A stretch of DNA of 23,912 bases from a virus. Within the stretch, counting starts at the first letter, position 1, and every line of letters starts with the position of its first letter. Where the stretch lies: positions 1 to 23,912 of IMG/VR virus record IMGVR_UViG_3300007559_000409. The stretch is one strand, 5' to 3'. The position numbers were made by a program, and so were the translations under genes. The notes below the pieces were generated by a model that saw only the letters and a program-made list of their open reading frames with translations, had not been told where the DNA came from and did not search any database. Below are positions 8,128 to 15,454 of this stretch, piece after piece.

Positions 8128-8658
8128 TTAAATAAATGTTGTGGATGTCGTTGTATATGGAACTTCAGTTGTGGTGGTTGTTAATGGTTCCGTAGTAGTT
8201 GTTGACGTAATCGGTGGATTAGTCGTGGTTGTTGTTGCGTATGGTAAACAACAGGGAAATTCTGAAACATAACAACTCGAGTATTCTAAATCGTCGGCAA
8301 TGAATGATTCTTGGACATTAATAAATAAAGACTCTCTAATAGGTACAATTAAAACTCCGTCATCATTACGTAACATAAACTGACCTTCGTAACGACCAAT
8401 TCTATTAGTGTCTTTATTTGTGAATTGATAATAGATATAATATTCTGGTGACGCGTTAGGGTCTAAAAGAATCTTTTCGACAAATCCCGCAGGTCTTGAA
8501 CTAATTTTTGGAATTCCTGTCTCAACATCAACCATCGAGAAGAATATAGCTGATTCCTCAATAGTTTTCATGAAACTATTATAGTCACTTCTTCCGTCCT
8601 TAACTACTTGTAATTTTAATACGGGTAATGTTGCGTTCTTTTTAATGAAAAATTCCAT
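8128..8658 (-). CDS. Phage structural-type protein with a mucin-like Thr-rich tail
   Basis: The protein has 176 residues. Residues 1-140 form a beta-rich domain starting FFIKKNATLPVLKLQVVKDG, a pattern I associate with baseplate or tail proteins having an immunoglobulin-like or BppU-like N-domain; this is a resemblance only. Residues 142-176 are low complexity: about 20 threonines and 2 serines in 35 positions, with TTTTTNPP, TSTTTTEPL and TTTTTEVP units. The gene sits between a double glycosyltransferase gene and the cupin/HldE-like genes. The tail is a plausible substrate for O-glycosylation by the surrounding enzymes (inference). A TATTTATA element lies 13 bases before the ATG. No signal peptide or membrane segment is visible. 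Confidence 0.7.
   Translation of the reverse strand: MEFFIKKNATLPVLKLQVVKDGRSDYNSFMKTIEESAIFFSMVDVETGIPKISSRPAGFVEKILLDPNASPEYYIYYQFTNKDTNRIGRYEGQFMLRNDDGVLIVPIRESLFINVQESFIADDLEYSSCYVSEFPCCLPYATTTTTNPPITSTTTTEPLTTTTTEVPYTTTSTTFI
8131..8235 (-). repeat. Thr-rich low-complexity tract (C-terminal 35 codons)
   Basis: This is the coding stretch for the Thr-rich tail of the 8128-8658 protein. It consists of short ACN-run units (TTTTE/TTTTTE) separated by Pro, Glu, Leu and Val codons. It resembles mucin-type linkers in composition. Confidence 0.8.
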
Positions 8659-8671
8659 TTATAGTTTTAAA

Positions 8672-8679
8672 TATAAATA
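8672..8679 (-). promoter_or_regulatory. TATTTATA element before the Thr-rich tail protein gene
   Basis: On the minus strand this reads GTATTTATATTTAAAA, with the octamer 13 bases before the ATG at 8658. The spacing nearly equals that at 592 and 2154. It lies in the 40-base gap after the glycosyltransferase gene and could start a transcript for the tail protein and the sugar genes. Confidence 0.35.
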
Positions 8680-8698
8680 CTTTGAATTGGAAAATAAA

Positions 8699-10381
8699 TT
8701 AACTTTCCTTTCTTAAGGAACCATCATAAAAGTCAAATCTGTCATGTTCTGTTGGTGTCATTAGTAATATACCTGATGTTAAATTACCTTTTCTAGTTTC
8801 CTGAAACATGTAACTCATCCATGTTTGTTCGAATGGGTGTGGCCATTTTGTGGTTAAAAACATCTTCTTATTACCTTTACGAGTAACTACTTGAGGCCAG
8901 TTACAATAATATACCTCACCTAAAGCATATGGAACACCTGAATAAGATTTAATTTGTTTAAATTCAGTTTTAGGTGCGTTGGGGTCTAATCCTTTTTCGG
9001 GTAATTTTTTATTATTTGGCCAAAGTTTTTCCCTAATATCTTGTGGTACATTATACCAACTCCATTGTGTTGAGTTGTCACCATAAAACTCGGTAAAGTT
9101 AAGTTTTAAAAAGTCTAAGTTTTCTTTCTGAGTAATTGATATTGATTTCTTGTATAGGTTTTTGGTAAATCTATTAAAACCATTCTTACAAACTTCACCT
9201 TGTTTTGGGTAAAAGAACATATCATCTTCGAAGAAATAATAAAAGTCAAAACCTTGTTCTTCGGCGTGTTCCGCAATCCATTGTCTACCACCACAGATAC
9301 CTAAATTATCTTTTTTAATGTGAGTAAAACCATATTCATTACATAACTCAACATACCTTTCAGTTGTAGTTAAGTCAGTTGAATTGTCTAATAAAAACTT
9401 AGTTGGTTTGTTAATGAAATCATCATCATATTGGTACATTGAATTAATTAATGTTTCAAATTGTTTTGGACTATTAAATGTGATAACATAAAGACCAACA
9501 TTGTTTGGGTTTGTAAATGATAAATCTTCTTTAAGGATTTCTGATGTATAGTTTTTAAGATTCTCAAAAAACGGCCAAACCAAACCATTACCCTCAATCT
9601 CATATCTATGAATAATGTTAGGATATTTGTGAGTCAAAATAGTGAACAAACACTCGTCAGCACCCATTAGATTTTCATTAAGAGTGTTTTCCATCACATT
9701 ATAGTATAGGTTATTAATCTCATGTACCCTATCTCTGTGACCACCAAAGAATCCTCCACGACAAACATAATCCACGTAATCAACGCCACAATGTCTTGCC
9801 ATGGCTCTTCGTTCAAATCCATGAATTTCATCGTTTGATGTGTATGGGTATGAAATGTGTGTAAACTTATTTTCGTTTTTTACAATATAATTGTCTAAAT
9901 TATCCAGCACTTTATCATTATGGAAATAACCCGTCCCAACAGTATTTGTTAAACCGCCATCAATCCAAAAGAAGTAATCGCTATTGAATGGGTTAACAAT
10001 TGCCGAGTCGTTTAACATAAACATTTTTGTAAACATCATCGGGTTATAATATTTGAGAGCCGCTTGTGGTGATTCGGATAACCAACCGGCTAAGTTCCTC
10101 CACTCAGGGTTATTCCTAATATCATCAATTTTACTAAAAAATGGATTCCATGTCTCAAAGTCTTGGACATCTTTAATGAAAATCTTAGTAGGTTTATTAC
10201 CTCTAATTTCAATAACCTCTTTCTCTAAATCTTTAGGAATCCAAATACACATTTGAGCGTCAGTTTCTAACATCTCAAAAAACTTTGATTTATAATAATT
10301 GAAGTCTCTTTGAGCCCATCCGTTTAGTTCACCTCTACCTAAATCCCAAAGTCCTGTTACTATCGTTACGTTTTTATTCAT
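8699..10381 (-). CDS. Two-domain glycosyltransferase: HtrL/YibB-like plus GT2-like
   Basis: The 560-residue protein has two putative glycosyltransferase domains. Residues 1-280 resemble the HtrL/YibB (WlaTC-like) family: TIVTGLWDLGRG at the start, YYNPMMFTKMFML, then NPFNSDYFFWIDGG (130-143), where the IDGG acidic motif sits at the presumed nucleotide-sugar site. Residues about 295-420 start a GT-A fold (VGLYVITFNSPKQFETLINS) with a DNSTD segment and the acidic motif FEDDMFF, as in GT2 enzymes. The remaining C-terminal part is Trp-rich and may bind acceptor. No signal peptide or membrane segment is visible, so it should act in the cytoplasm of the infected cell. The start is one base after the stop of the upstream glycosyltransferase gene. 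Sugar and acceptor are unknown. Confidence 0.8.
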   Translation of the reverse strand: MNKNVTIVTGLWDLGRGELNGWAQRDFNYYKSKFFEMLETDAQMCIWIPKDLEKEVIEIRGNKPTKIFIKDVQDFETWNPFFSKIDDIRNNPEWRNLAGWLSESPQAALKYYNPMMFTKMFMLNDSAIVNPFNSDYFFWIDGGLTNTVGTGYFHNDKVLDNLDNYIVKNENKFTHISYPYTSNDEIHGFERRAMARHCGVDYVDYVCRGGFFGGHRDRVHEINNLYYNVMENTLNENLMGADECLFTILTHKYPNIIHRYEIEGNGLVWPFFENLKNYTSEILKEDLSFTNPNNVGLYVITFNSPKQFETLINSMYQYDDDFINKPTKFLLDNSTDLTTTERYVELCNEYGFTHIKKDNLGICGGRQWIAEHAEEQGFDFYYFFEDDMFFYPKQGEVCKNGFNRFTKNLYKKSISITQKENLDFLKLNFTEFYGDNSTQWSWYNVPQDIREKLWPNNKKLPEKGLDPNAPKTEFKQIKSYSGVPYALGEVYYCNWPQVVTRKGNKKMFLTTKWPHPFEQTWMSYMFQETRKGNLTSGILLMTPTEHDRFDFYDGSLRKES

Positions 10382-10382
10382 A

Positions 10383-11330
10383 TCAATTAAATTTTAAACC
10401 AACATTAAAGCCTTCGTTATATGTTATTCTATAAATGTTTTCACCAATTCTAATCATCATAACCAAGAACTTTCTCATACCATGTGCGGGGTCGCCCATA
10501 GTCTCAGTGTCAACTCTAATGTTTAATTCTTTTCTTTCGTTTTTATTTAAATTATCAATCAATTTTTGAGTCACATCAAATTGTTGTTGAGGGTAATTGT
10601 CCGGATACCCCTCGTCCAATTGGATGCCCGTAGAACCAAATAAACCATTTAAAATCTCAACATCTTTATTCTTAAAGAAGTCAGGATTTATGTAAGATTC
10701 TATTGGTAAGTTTGTAAAGTAAGGATTCCACTCAAAATGGAAACATTCCTTACCCTTATAATGTCTTGCATGATGTAACCAATTTTCGTAATACCATCTA
10801 TCGGCATGTGTCGGTTCAGGATTTTCTCTAACAAATGATAGGTTTGCCCACCAAAAGTTACCCCAATACCAATTACCAACACAAGTTAATCCACAAGTAT
10901 CGTATTCGTCTAAATCTGAAACACATTGTGTGTAATTATCTATCAGGTGTGACTCCATTGCATTTCTCCACAACTCAACACCTTCAACTTTCCACTCGGA
11001 TATTTCTTTTGTAACACGATTTTTATAATTGTTGGTAACTCCTTTAGCGTGAAAATAAAAAACTTTACCATCATGTTCTTGTGATAAATCCCACACTTTT
11101 TTAATACCCCAATATTCATATGTGTTATGAGTGGTTTTAAATAAGTTAACTTTACCAATACCATCAAATAATTCATCAATACCTTCGTATTTACCTTCAG
11201 GGTCAACACAAGATACCTCCATTTGGTCACACCATTGAAATAGTCCTGTTGACATAATTCTGTCAAGTTGGGACTTAACAACTTCTTGATAGTTACCGGC
11301 ACAAAAAATATGGTAAACAATTACATTCAT
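10383..11330 (-). CDS. Putative glycosyltransferase, family unassigned
   Basis: This 315-residue soluble protein resembles virus-type glycosyltransferases with a YFHAKGVTN segment and a CGLTC...WYWGNFWWAN segment (about 147-164), followed by HADRWYYENWL. In related proteins this Trp/His-rich stretch forms the GT-A active-site region. I see no clear DxD motif, so I cannot place it in a CAZy family. Residues after about 240 look like a small separate domain with charged and beta-rich sequence (RVDTETMGDPAHGMRKF). The gene overlaps the GT34-like gene by 4 bases (ATGA) and ends one base before the HtrL-like gene, so all four upstream glycosyltransferase genes appear to be co-translated. The main alternative is a sugar-binding protein without catalytic activity. 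Confidence 0.6.
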   Translation of the reverse strand: MNVIVYHIFCAGNYQEVVKSQLDRIMSTGLFQWCDQMEVSCVDPEGKYEGIDELFDGIGKVNLFKTTHNTYEYWGIKKVWDLSQEHDGKVFYFHAKGVTNNYKNRVTKEISEWKVEGVELWRNAMESHLIDNYTQCVSDLDEYDTCGLTCVGNWYWGNFWWANLSFVRENPEPTHADRWYYENWLHHARHYKGKECFHFEWNPYFTNLPIESYINPDFFKNKDVEILNGLFGSTGIQLDEGYPDNYPQQQFDVTQKLIDNLNKNERKELNIRVDTETMGDPAHGMRKFLVMMIRIGENIYRITYNEGFNVGLKFN

Positions 11331-12613
11331 TTCTTTTTGATAATCGCGTAAATAGAATCTTCCCTATCATTTGAAATGGAGATTGATTCTATATTGTTAA
11401 TAAATGACTCCCATCTATCAGTTTTATAGTCTGTTGTTGGGTTACCGTCGATAATACTATGTAACATGTCTAAACAGGTTGTCTTTTCAGGGTCACCCCA
11501 TCCGAACACCGCTTTTTCAGGCATCCTACATTCGATTGATGTTTGTAAATCCTCAATAACCAAATAACCACCAGGTTTAACATTCTCAAATAAAATCTGT
11601 GCGGTTATTTGTAAATCTTTCATTCTATGTGAACCATCATCAATTATAACGTCATACATAAATCCGTTACTAGAAAATTCATACAACGATTCTTCGTTTG
11701 ATTGGTCGACATTAAACATCCATACCCGTTCTAAATCAGATTGGTAATTGTTGATATCAATACCGTGAATCAAACCTTCAGTGAAAAAATCATTCCACAC
11801 TCTTAGTGACGCACCGTCAAGAACACCAATTTCCAAAATATCACATTTTTCTTGATATGGTTGTAATAGTTTTTGATAAAATCTATTATAGTAATTGTGT
11901 AGATATTGTTTATCGGTACCATAGTGACCACCAATGTCATTTAAGTTTTTGTATGTAATCCCGTCTTCATTTTCCATTTTTGTTTCCATACTAATATTAA
12001 ATTTTTTATTATGTATTACATCAATTGTTCTATTTGGTGTTAAACCATAAGAAAACGCATGGAACACAAATTTCTCATCACCATATTCACGAGCGTTGAT
12101 GTCGACATTTGTAATTATTTTAAATTGTGACCTGTCCGTTTGTCTTTCATACCACAAACCAATACATGTTTGGTCATGCCATAAACCTTCTTTATATTTT
12201 GGGAACTCCTCACAGATGTCCCACCATTCATTTAAAAACTTTTTAGTGTATTCATTATTTTTAACCATCATAACACCAGCATTAACCAACGATGGTCCGT
12301 GGTCTTGTGTCATTAAAATACTAAAATCATCTGTAATAAATTCCTCTATTTGTCTTGAATTATTACAGAAAATTGCGTCAATGTCTAAAAACAAAACGTA
12401 TTCAGAATCAGGAAACCTTTCTAACATTTCTCTAATTAGATGAGGTTTGTACCAAGTGAATGAACGACCAGGTATTTTATCCTTTATTTTATTTGGGTCT
12501 TTTTCTACATAGTAGTTATAACCATTGTCCTGACAATATTTTTCGTTGATTCTTTCTGCGTACTCCCCATATGAAACATTTGGAGTATAAAATTGGCAAA
12601 CTGTTATATTCAT
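11327..12613 (-). CDS. GT34-like glycosyltransferase fused to a class I methyltransferase
   Basis: The protein has 428 residues and two domains. Residues 1-200 resemble the GMA12/MNN10 (GT34) galactosyl/mannosyltransferase group: a FTWYKPHLIREML helix, the catalytic D77-I-D79 in VLFLDIDAIF, NAGVMMVKNNE, and a late histidine in FVFHAFS that would complete metal binding. Residues 225-428 are a SAM-dependent methyltransferase: glycine motif LEIGVLDGAS (259-268), HGIDI with its acidic ribose-binding residue, DVIIDDGSH (321-329), and GGYLVIEDL (348-356), as in CmcI/macrocin-type O-methyltransferases. The pairing suggests that a transferred sugar, or the sugar before it, is O-methylated. It starts 3 bases after the GT60 gene and overlaps the next gene by 4. 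Substrates are unknown. Confidence 0.82.
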   Translation of the reverse strand: MNITVCQFYTPNVSYGEYAERINEKYCQDNGYNYYVEKDPNKIKDKIPGRSFTWYKPHLIREMLERFPDSEYVLFLDIDAIFCNNSRQIEEFITDDFSILMTQDHGPSLVNAGVMMVKNNEYTKKFLNEWWDICEEFPKYKEGLWHDQTCIGLWYERQTDRSQFKIITNVDINAREYGDEKFVFHAFSYGLTPNRTIDVIHNKKFNISMETKMENEDGITYKNLNDIGGHYGTDKQYLHNYYNRFYQKLLQPYQEKCDILEIGVLDGASLRVWNDFFTEGLIHGIDINNYQSDLERVWMFNVDQSNEESLYEFSSNGFMYDVIIDDGSHRMKDLQITAQILFENVKPGGYLVIEDLQTSIECRMPEKAVFGWGDPEKTTCLDMLHSIIDGNPTTDYKTDRWESFINNIESISISNDREDSIYAIIKKK

Positions 12614-12616
12614 ATC

Positions 12617-13861
12617 TTATAGGTGATTCATTATTCTATCACACCAACCTTTAGAAATTGAGTGTGGCCATACAACCCAATATGATGGTTTAACTGTGGT
12701 TTGGAAAGTTCTCCATATTTTACCATATCCATCAGGGTCAGTCATTATTCTGTTTATTTCATTAGTGTCCGCATCTTGACGGAAAATGGTTTCATCGTTT
12801 GCATCGTGAAAAGCTACCACCCAAAAATCATAATCTTTTTCGGGAACTAATTTATAATCAAGGTCGATACAATGTTTGAAGATTGTTGCAAAACTTGCTT
12901 TCCATTCATCCTCAGTTTCAAACATAACCGGATTAGGTGGATAGTTTTTATCTAAGGTGTATTGTTGGACTGAACGATTGTCAAAACGGATACCAGCATA
13001 AATTTCATAATCTCTTAAAGTTCTAATAGGTCCAAATCCGTATTTACCCATGTCCATTGTACCTTCACCATCCATACCGAATAACTTTCTATTCTTTTGG
13101 TGTGAACGAACATTCTTATTACCCCAATCAGGGTCATCGTCCCATTGTTTTGTTCTTCCGTTACGAGTGTATTCATGCCAAACTAATGTCTTATGTGGGT
13201 GGAATAAATCATAACCCCATGTATAAGCTCTAACGGCAATTGAAATCTCTTCACCGTGGAAATAGAACTCAGGGTCGTGTTGTACCTCTTCTGAGAACTG
13301 ACCTAAAGTAAAACAGAAGTGAGCAGAATAGAATCTCGCGGGGATTGGCTTTTTAAGTTTCTCCCAACCAGGAATTGTTTCAGGTAAAAAGAATACAGCG
13401 CCCTCAGGAATAAATCGGTCAAACACCATTCTCCACGGCTCTTTAACTCGTCCTGCAGGGTCATTTTCAGGATTAAAGGATGATACATACCCCGTCAATA
13501 ATGGTTTCTCAAAACCGTCCTTTTGGAGTTGTTTAATCATTTTAATGAATTCGGAATCCCAATTCTTTTCGAATCTCATATGAGAGTCAATTTGCATTGT
13601 ATACTCTTCACCGTCATATAAAGTTTGGGTTAGGTTTCTTGCCCAACAAACGCCTTTAGATTCTGTGTAAGGTACATCGATAACTCTAAATCGTTTATCG
13701 TCTTTATATTCCTCTAAAGAATCAAAACCATCTTCAGGGTGATATTGTCTACAAATACCAAATCTAATATTTTTCGGGTTTTTAGCATTTTCTAAAATTG
13801 ACTTGATTGTCTTAACCAATTCGGGGTCGCGATATGACGCTATTTGAATAAAAATTCTCAT
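12617..13861 (-). CDS. GT60-type glycosyltransferase (polypeptide GlcNAc-transferase family)
   Basis: The 414-residue enzyme closely matches the GlcNAc domain (GT60) family. Eukaryotic members add alpha-GlcNAc to hydroxyproline of Skp1 in Dictyostelium or to Thr of mucin-like proteins in Trypanosoma. Diagnostic segments are IQIASYRDPELVKTI (5-19), FGICRQ (34-39), the metal-binding D92-S-H94 in QIDSHMRFEKNWD, the RFYSAHFCFT strand, and HGEEISIAVRAYTWGYDLFHP (202-222). The DxH motif resembles that of polypeptide GalNAc-transferases. No membrane anchor is visible, unlike Golgi members, so it should be cytosolic. The gene lies directly after a Thr/Pro-repeat protein gene. AAAGGA about 7-12 bases before the ATG is the only Shine-Dalgarno-like sequence I noticed. 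GlcNAc as donor sugar is inferred from the family. Confidence 0.85.
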   Translation of the reverse strand: MRIFIQIASYRDPELVKTIKSILENAKNPKNIRFGICRQYHPEDGFDSLEEYKDDKRFRVIDVPYTESKGVCWARNLTQTLYDGEEYTMQIDSHMRFEKNWDSEFIKMIKQLQKDGFEKPLLTGYVSSFNPENDPAGRVKEPWRMVFDRFIPEGAVFFLPETIPGWEKLKKPIPARFYSAHFCFTLGQFSEEVQHDPEFYFHGEEISIAVRAYTWGYDLFHPHKTLVWHEYTRNGRTKQWDDDPDWGNKNVRSHQKNRKLFGMDGEGTMDMGKYGFGPIRTLRDYEIYAGIRFDNRSVQQYTLDKNYPPNPVMFETEDEWKASFATIFKHCIDLDYKLVPEKDYDFWVVAFHDANDETIFRQDADTNEINRIMTDPDGYGKIWRTFQTTVKPSYWVVWPHSISKGWCDRIMNHL

Positions 13862-13928
13862 ACATTAATCCTTTTGTGGAAAAAGTAATGGATTTTTAAA
13901 TAAAGTTAATAATTAGTGATTACTATTT

Positions 13929-14411
13929 TTAAAGAGTTGGTGTTGGTGTTGGGCAAGTACCACTTGAACACGGGGCACCTATTGTAACACCCACTTCAGG
14001 TTCAACAGAAGGTGAATTACCACAATAATATAAAGTGGTACCGGAGTAGATAACGGCCTCTAATACGGAACCATCACATAGGTTTAAACTAAAGTCATAG
14101 TCCAAAGTATTCATTGAGTTATCAAAAACAATACAACGACAATCAGACACTATTGGTGTTGATGTAGGTGTAGGTGTTGGTGTCGGAGTTGGGGTTAAGA
14201 ACGATAGTGTTTGAAAAGTATTACAATAATACGCATCCTTAATAGATACTAACATCTGATTAACATTCTGTAATGGTGGTGGTACCGTCAAAGTTACGGG
14301 AAATGTTGTCACATCAATACCCACAATATAACAGAAGGTATTGGTCATATCACAAAGACTAATTTGAAATGGTGGCGTACCTTCCGCCGAATATATAACA
14401 ACTGATTCCAT
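13929..14411 (-). CDS. Thr/Pro-repeat, Cys-containing phage protein (probable tail or fibre component)
   Basis: I start at the ATG at 14411; an in-frame TTG at 14417 would add only two residues. The 160-residue protein has a beta-rich N-terminus (MESVVIYSAEGTPPF), a TPTPTPTPTPTST tract at about 73-85, a second beta-rich Cys-bearing segment (YYCGNSP, APCSSGTC), and a C-terminal PTPTPTL. The layout of small Cys-containing modules joined by Thr-Pro linkers recurs in the partial protein at the right edge, so both may belong to one fibre or virion-surface family. There is no signal peptide. It is the first gene of the minus-strand block, 67 bases before the GT60 gene. The linkers are plausible O-glycosylation sites (inference). 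I do not recognise a specific named family. Confidence 0.7.
   Translation of the reverse strand: MESVVIYSAEGTPPFQISLCDMTNTFCYIVGIDVTTFPVTLTVPPPLQNVNQMLVSIKDAYYCNTFQTLSFLTPTPTPTPTPTSTPIVSDCRCIVFDNSMNTLDYDFSLNLCDGSVLEAVIYSGTTLYYCGNSPSVEPEVGVTIGAPCSSGTCPTPTPTL
14154..14195 (-). repeat. Thr-Pro dipeptide-coding tract
   Basis: This stretch encodes alternating Thr-Pro (TPTPTPTPTPTSTP) in the middle of the 13929-14411 protein. On the plus strand it reads as repeated GGTGT(A/T) units. A shorter copy ends the same gene at 13932-13946. Confidence 0.8.
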
Positions 14412-14504
14412 TATCAATAAATATATGGTGATTATGTTTACCTTAAATAGAAAATAGACTAGAATTAATCTGTAATTTTTAAGGGTTTCCCTTATTATTG
14501 TCCT
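14412..14504. promoter_or_regulatory. Divergent intergenic region between the two glycosylation operons
   Basis: These 93 bases separate the first gene of the minus-strand block from the first gene of the plus-strand block, so promoters for both should lie here. TATATTTATTG precedes the minus-strand ATG by 4 bases, a one-mismatch TATTTATA variant. A 6-bp stem with 3-base loop (TAAGGG-TTT-CCCTTA, 14480-14494) sits 10 bases before the plus-strand ATG. I could not identify a convincing -10/-35 pair for the plus strand. Confidence 0.45.
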
Positions 14505-15452
14505 ATGAAAAAGATTTGTTTGGATTTATCCGAGTGTAATGCGTTAGGGGATAGTCTATGCTCAACACCCGTGATTAAAAAATTGTACGAGGCGTACAAT
14601 TCAAAAATAGTTGTTATCACCAAACATACTGAATTATTTACCAATAACCCATACGTAGAAAAAGTTTACAACTCATCAGTAATAAACTTAGATTTTATTA
14701 GGAAGGACGATAACTTTATCGTTCATAATTCATTTTACGAAGGTGGTAGAAAGAACGCTCAAGGTGTGGAATATAAACACAATCGTATGGACATTCGTCA
14801 ATATCATGCAGTCAAACTTGGGTTCATGTTGACCAAAGATGAGATGGGTCTTGATTACATTCCAGACGAATACGAACCCATTGAAGGTTTACCTGAGAAG
14901 TATGTTTTAATTCATCCCGTTCAGAATTGGCCGAGTAGAACTTGGGATGCTGAAAAGTGGATGAAATTAACATCTGAGTTAAATAAAAAAGGAATTAGTG
15001 TTGTATCTATTGGAAAGGATTCAAGTGAGGTTGGATTCTTTAATGTTAATAAACCAATATTTAATTTTGAGATTGAGGACGGAATGAACCTAATGAATAA
15101 GACAACTTTGAGTCAGACTTGGCATTTAATTAATAAGTCACTTTGTTTTATCACTATGGATTCAGGTTTATTACATTTGGCGGGAACTACAGATGCCCAC
15201 ATCATCCAATTAGGTAGTTCAATCAATCCTGAGTTTAGAGCACCGTATAGACACGGTAATCAAGAATATAAATACCATTACGTTGGTGGTGGTTGTAGTT
15301 TGTTCTGTGCTTCAGATATGAAACACGGAGTTAAAGAGTGGGGCGATATTCAAGGTGTTCCACCACTAATCGGTTGTTTAGAAGGTAAAAAGACATTTGA
15401 GTGTCATCCTTCAGTAGAACAAACACTTAATAAAGTTTTAGAATTAAATTAA
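14505..15452 (+). CDS. GT9 heptosyltransferase-like glycosyltransferase
   Basis: The 315-residue enzyme has the GT-B fold of the ADP-heptose heptosyltransferase (GT9) family. Motifs are NALGDSLCSTPVIKKL (12-27), in which Asp16 aligns with the catalytic Asp of WaaC-type enzymes; IHPVQNWPSRTWDAEKW (136-152), which matches the nucleotide-binding region; and FITMDSGLLHLAG (215-227), then HIIQLGSS. The C-terminal part carries four cysteines (264, 268, 291, 300) ending in FECHPS, reminiscent of the metal finger of the TibC-like enzyme downstream. The gene leads the plus-strand glycosylation operon, with 2 bases to the next gene. GT9 enzymes usually build the LPS inner core; here the acceptor could be a glycan or a protein. 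ADP-heptose as donor fits the HldE-like genes at 6581-7709. Confidence 0.85.
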   Translation: MKKICLDLSECNALGDSLCSTPVIKKLYEAYNSKIVVITKHTELFTNNPYVEKVYNSSVINLDFIRKDDNFIVHNSFYEGGRKNAQGVEYKHNRMDIRQYHAVKLGFMLTKDEMGLDYIPDEYEPIEGLPEKYVLIHPVQNWPSRTWDAEKWMKLTSELNKKGISVVSIGKDSSEVGFFNVNKPIFNFEIEDGMNLMNKTTLSQTWHLINKSLCFITMDSGLLHLAGTTDAHIIQLGSSINPEFRAPYRHGNQEYKYHYVGGGCSLFCASDMKHGVKEWGDIQGVPPLIGCLEGKKTFECHPSVEQTLNKVLELN

Positions 15453-15454
15453 AT

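Noticed and set aside
13862-13928. Terminator or separate promoter between the Thr/Pro-repeat gene and the GT60 gene
   Set aside because: The 67 bases contain only a weak TAGT-AATC-ACTA stem with no T-run and no TATTTATA copy, so I see no basis for splitting the operon.
14412-14417. TTG start for the Thr/Pro-repeat protein
   Set aside because: An ATG two codons downstream is the more likely start and changes nothing in the domain structure.
14480-14494. Intrinsic terminator at the TAAGGG/CCCTTA hairpin
   Set aside because: It lies between divergent genes, so no transcript needs to end there, and the T-run is before rather than after the stem on the plus strand.
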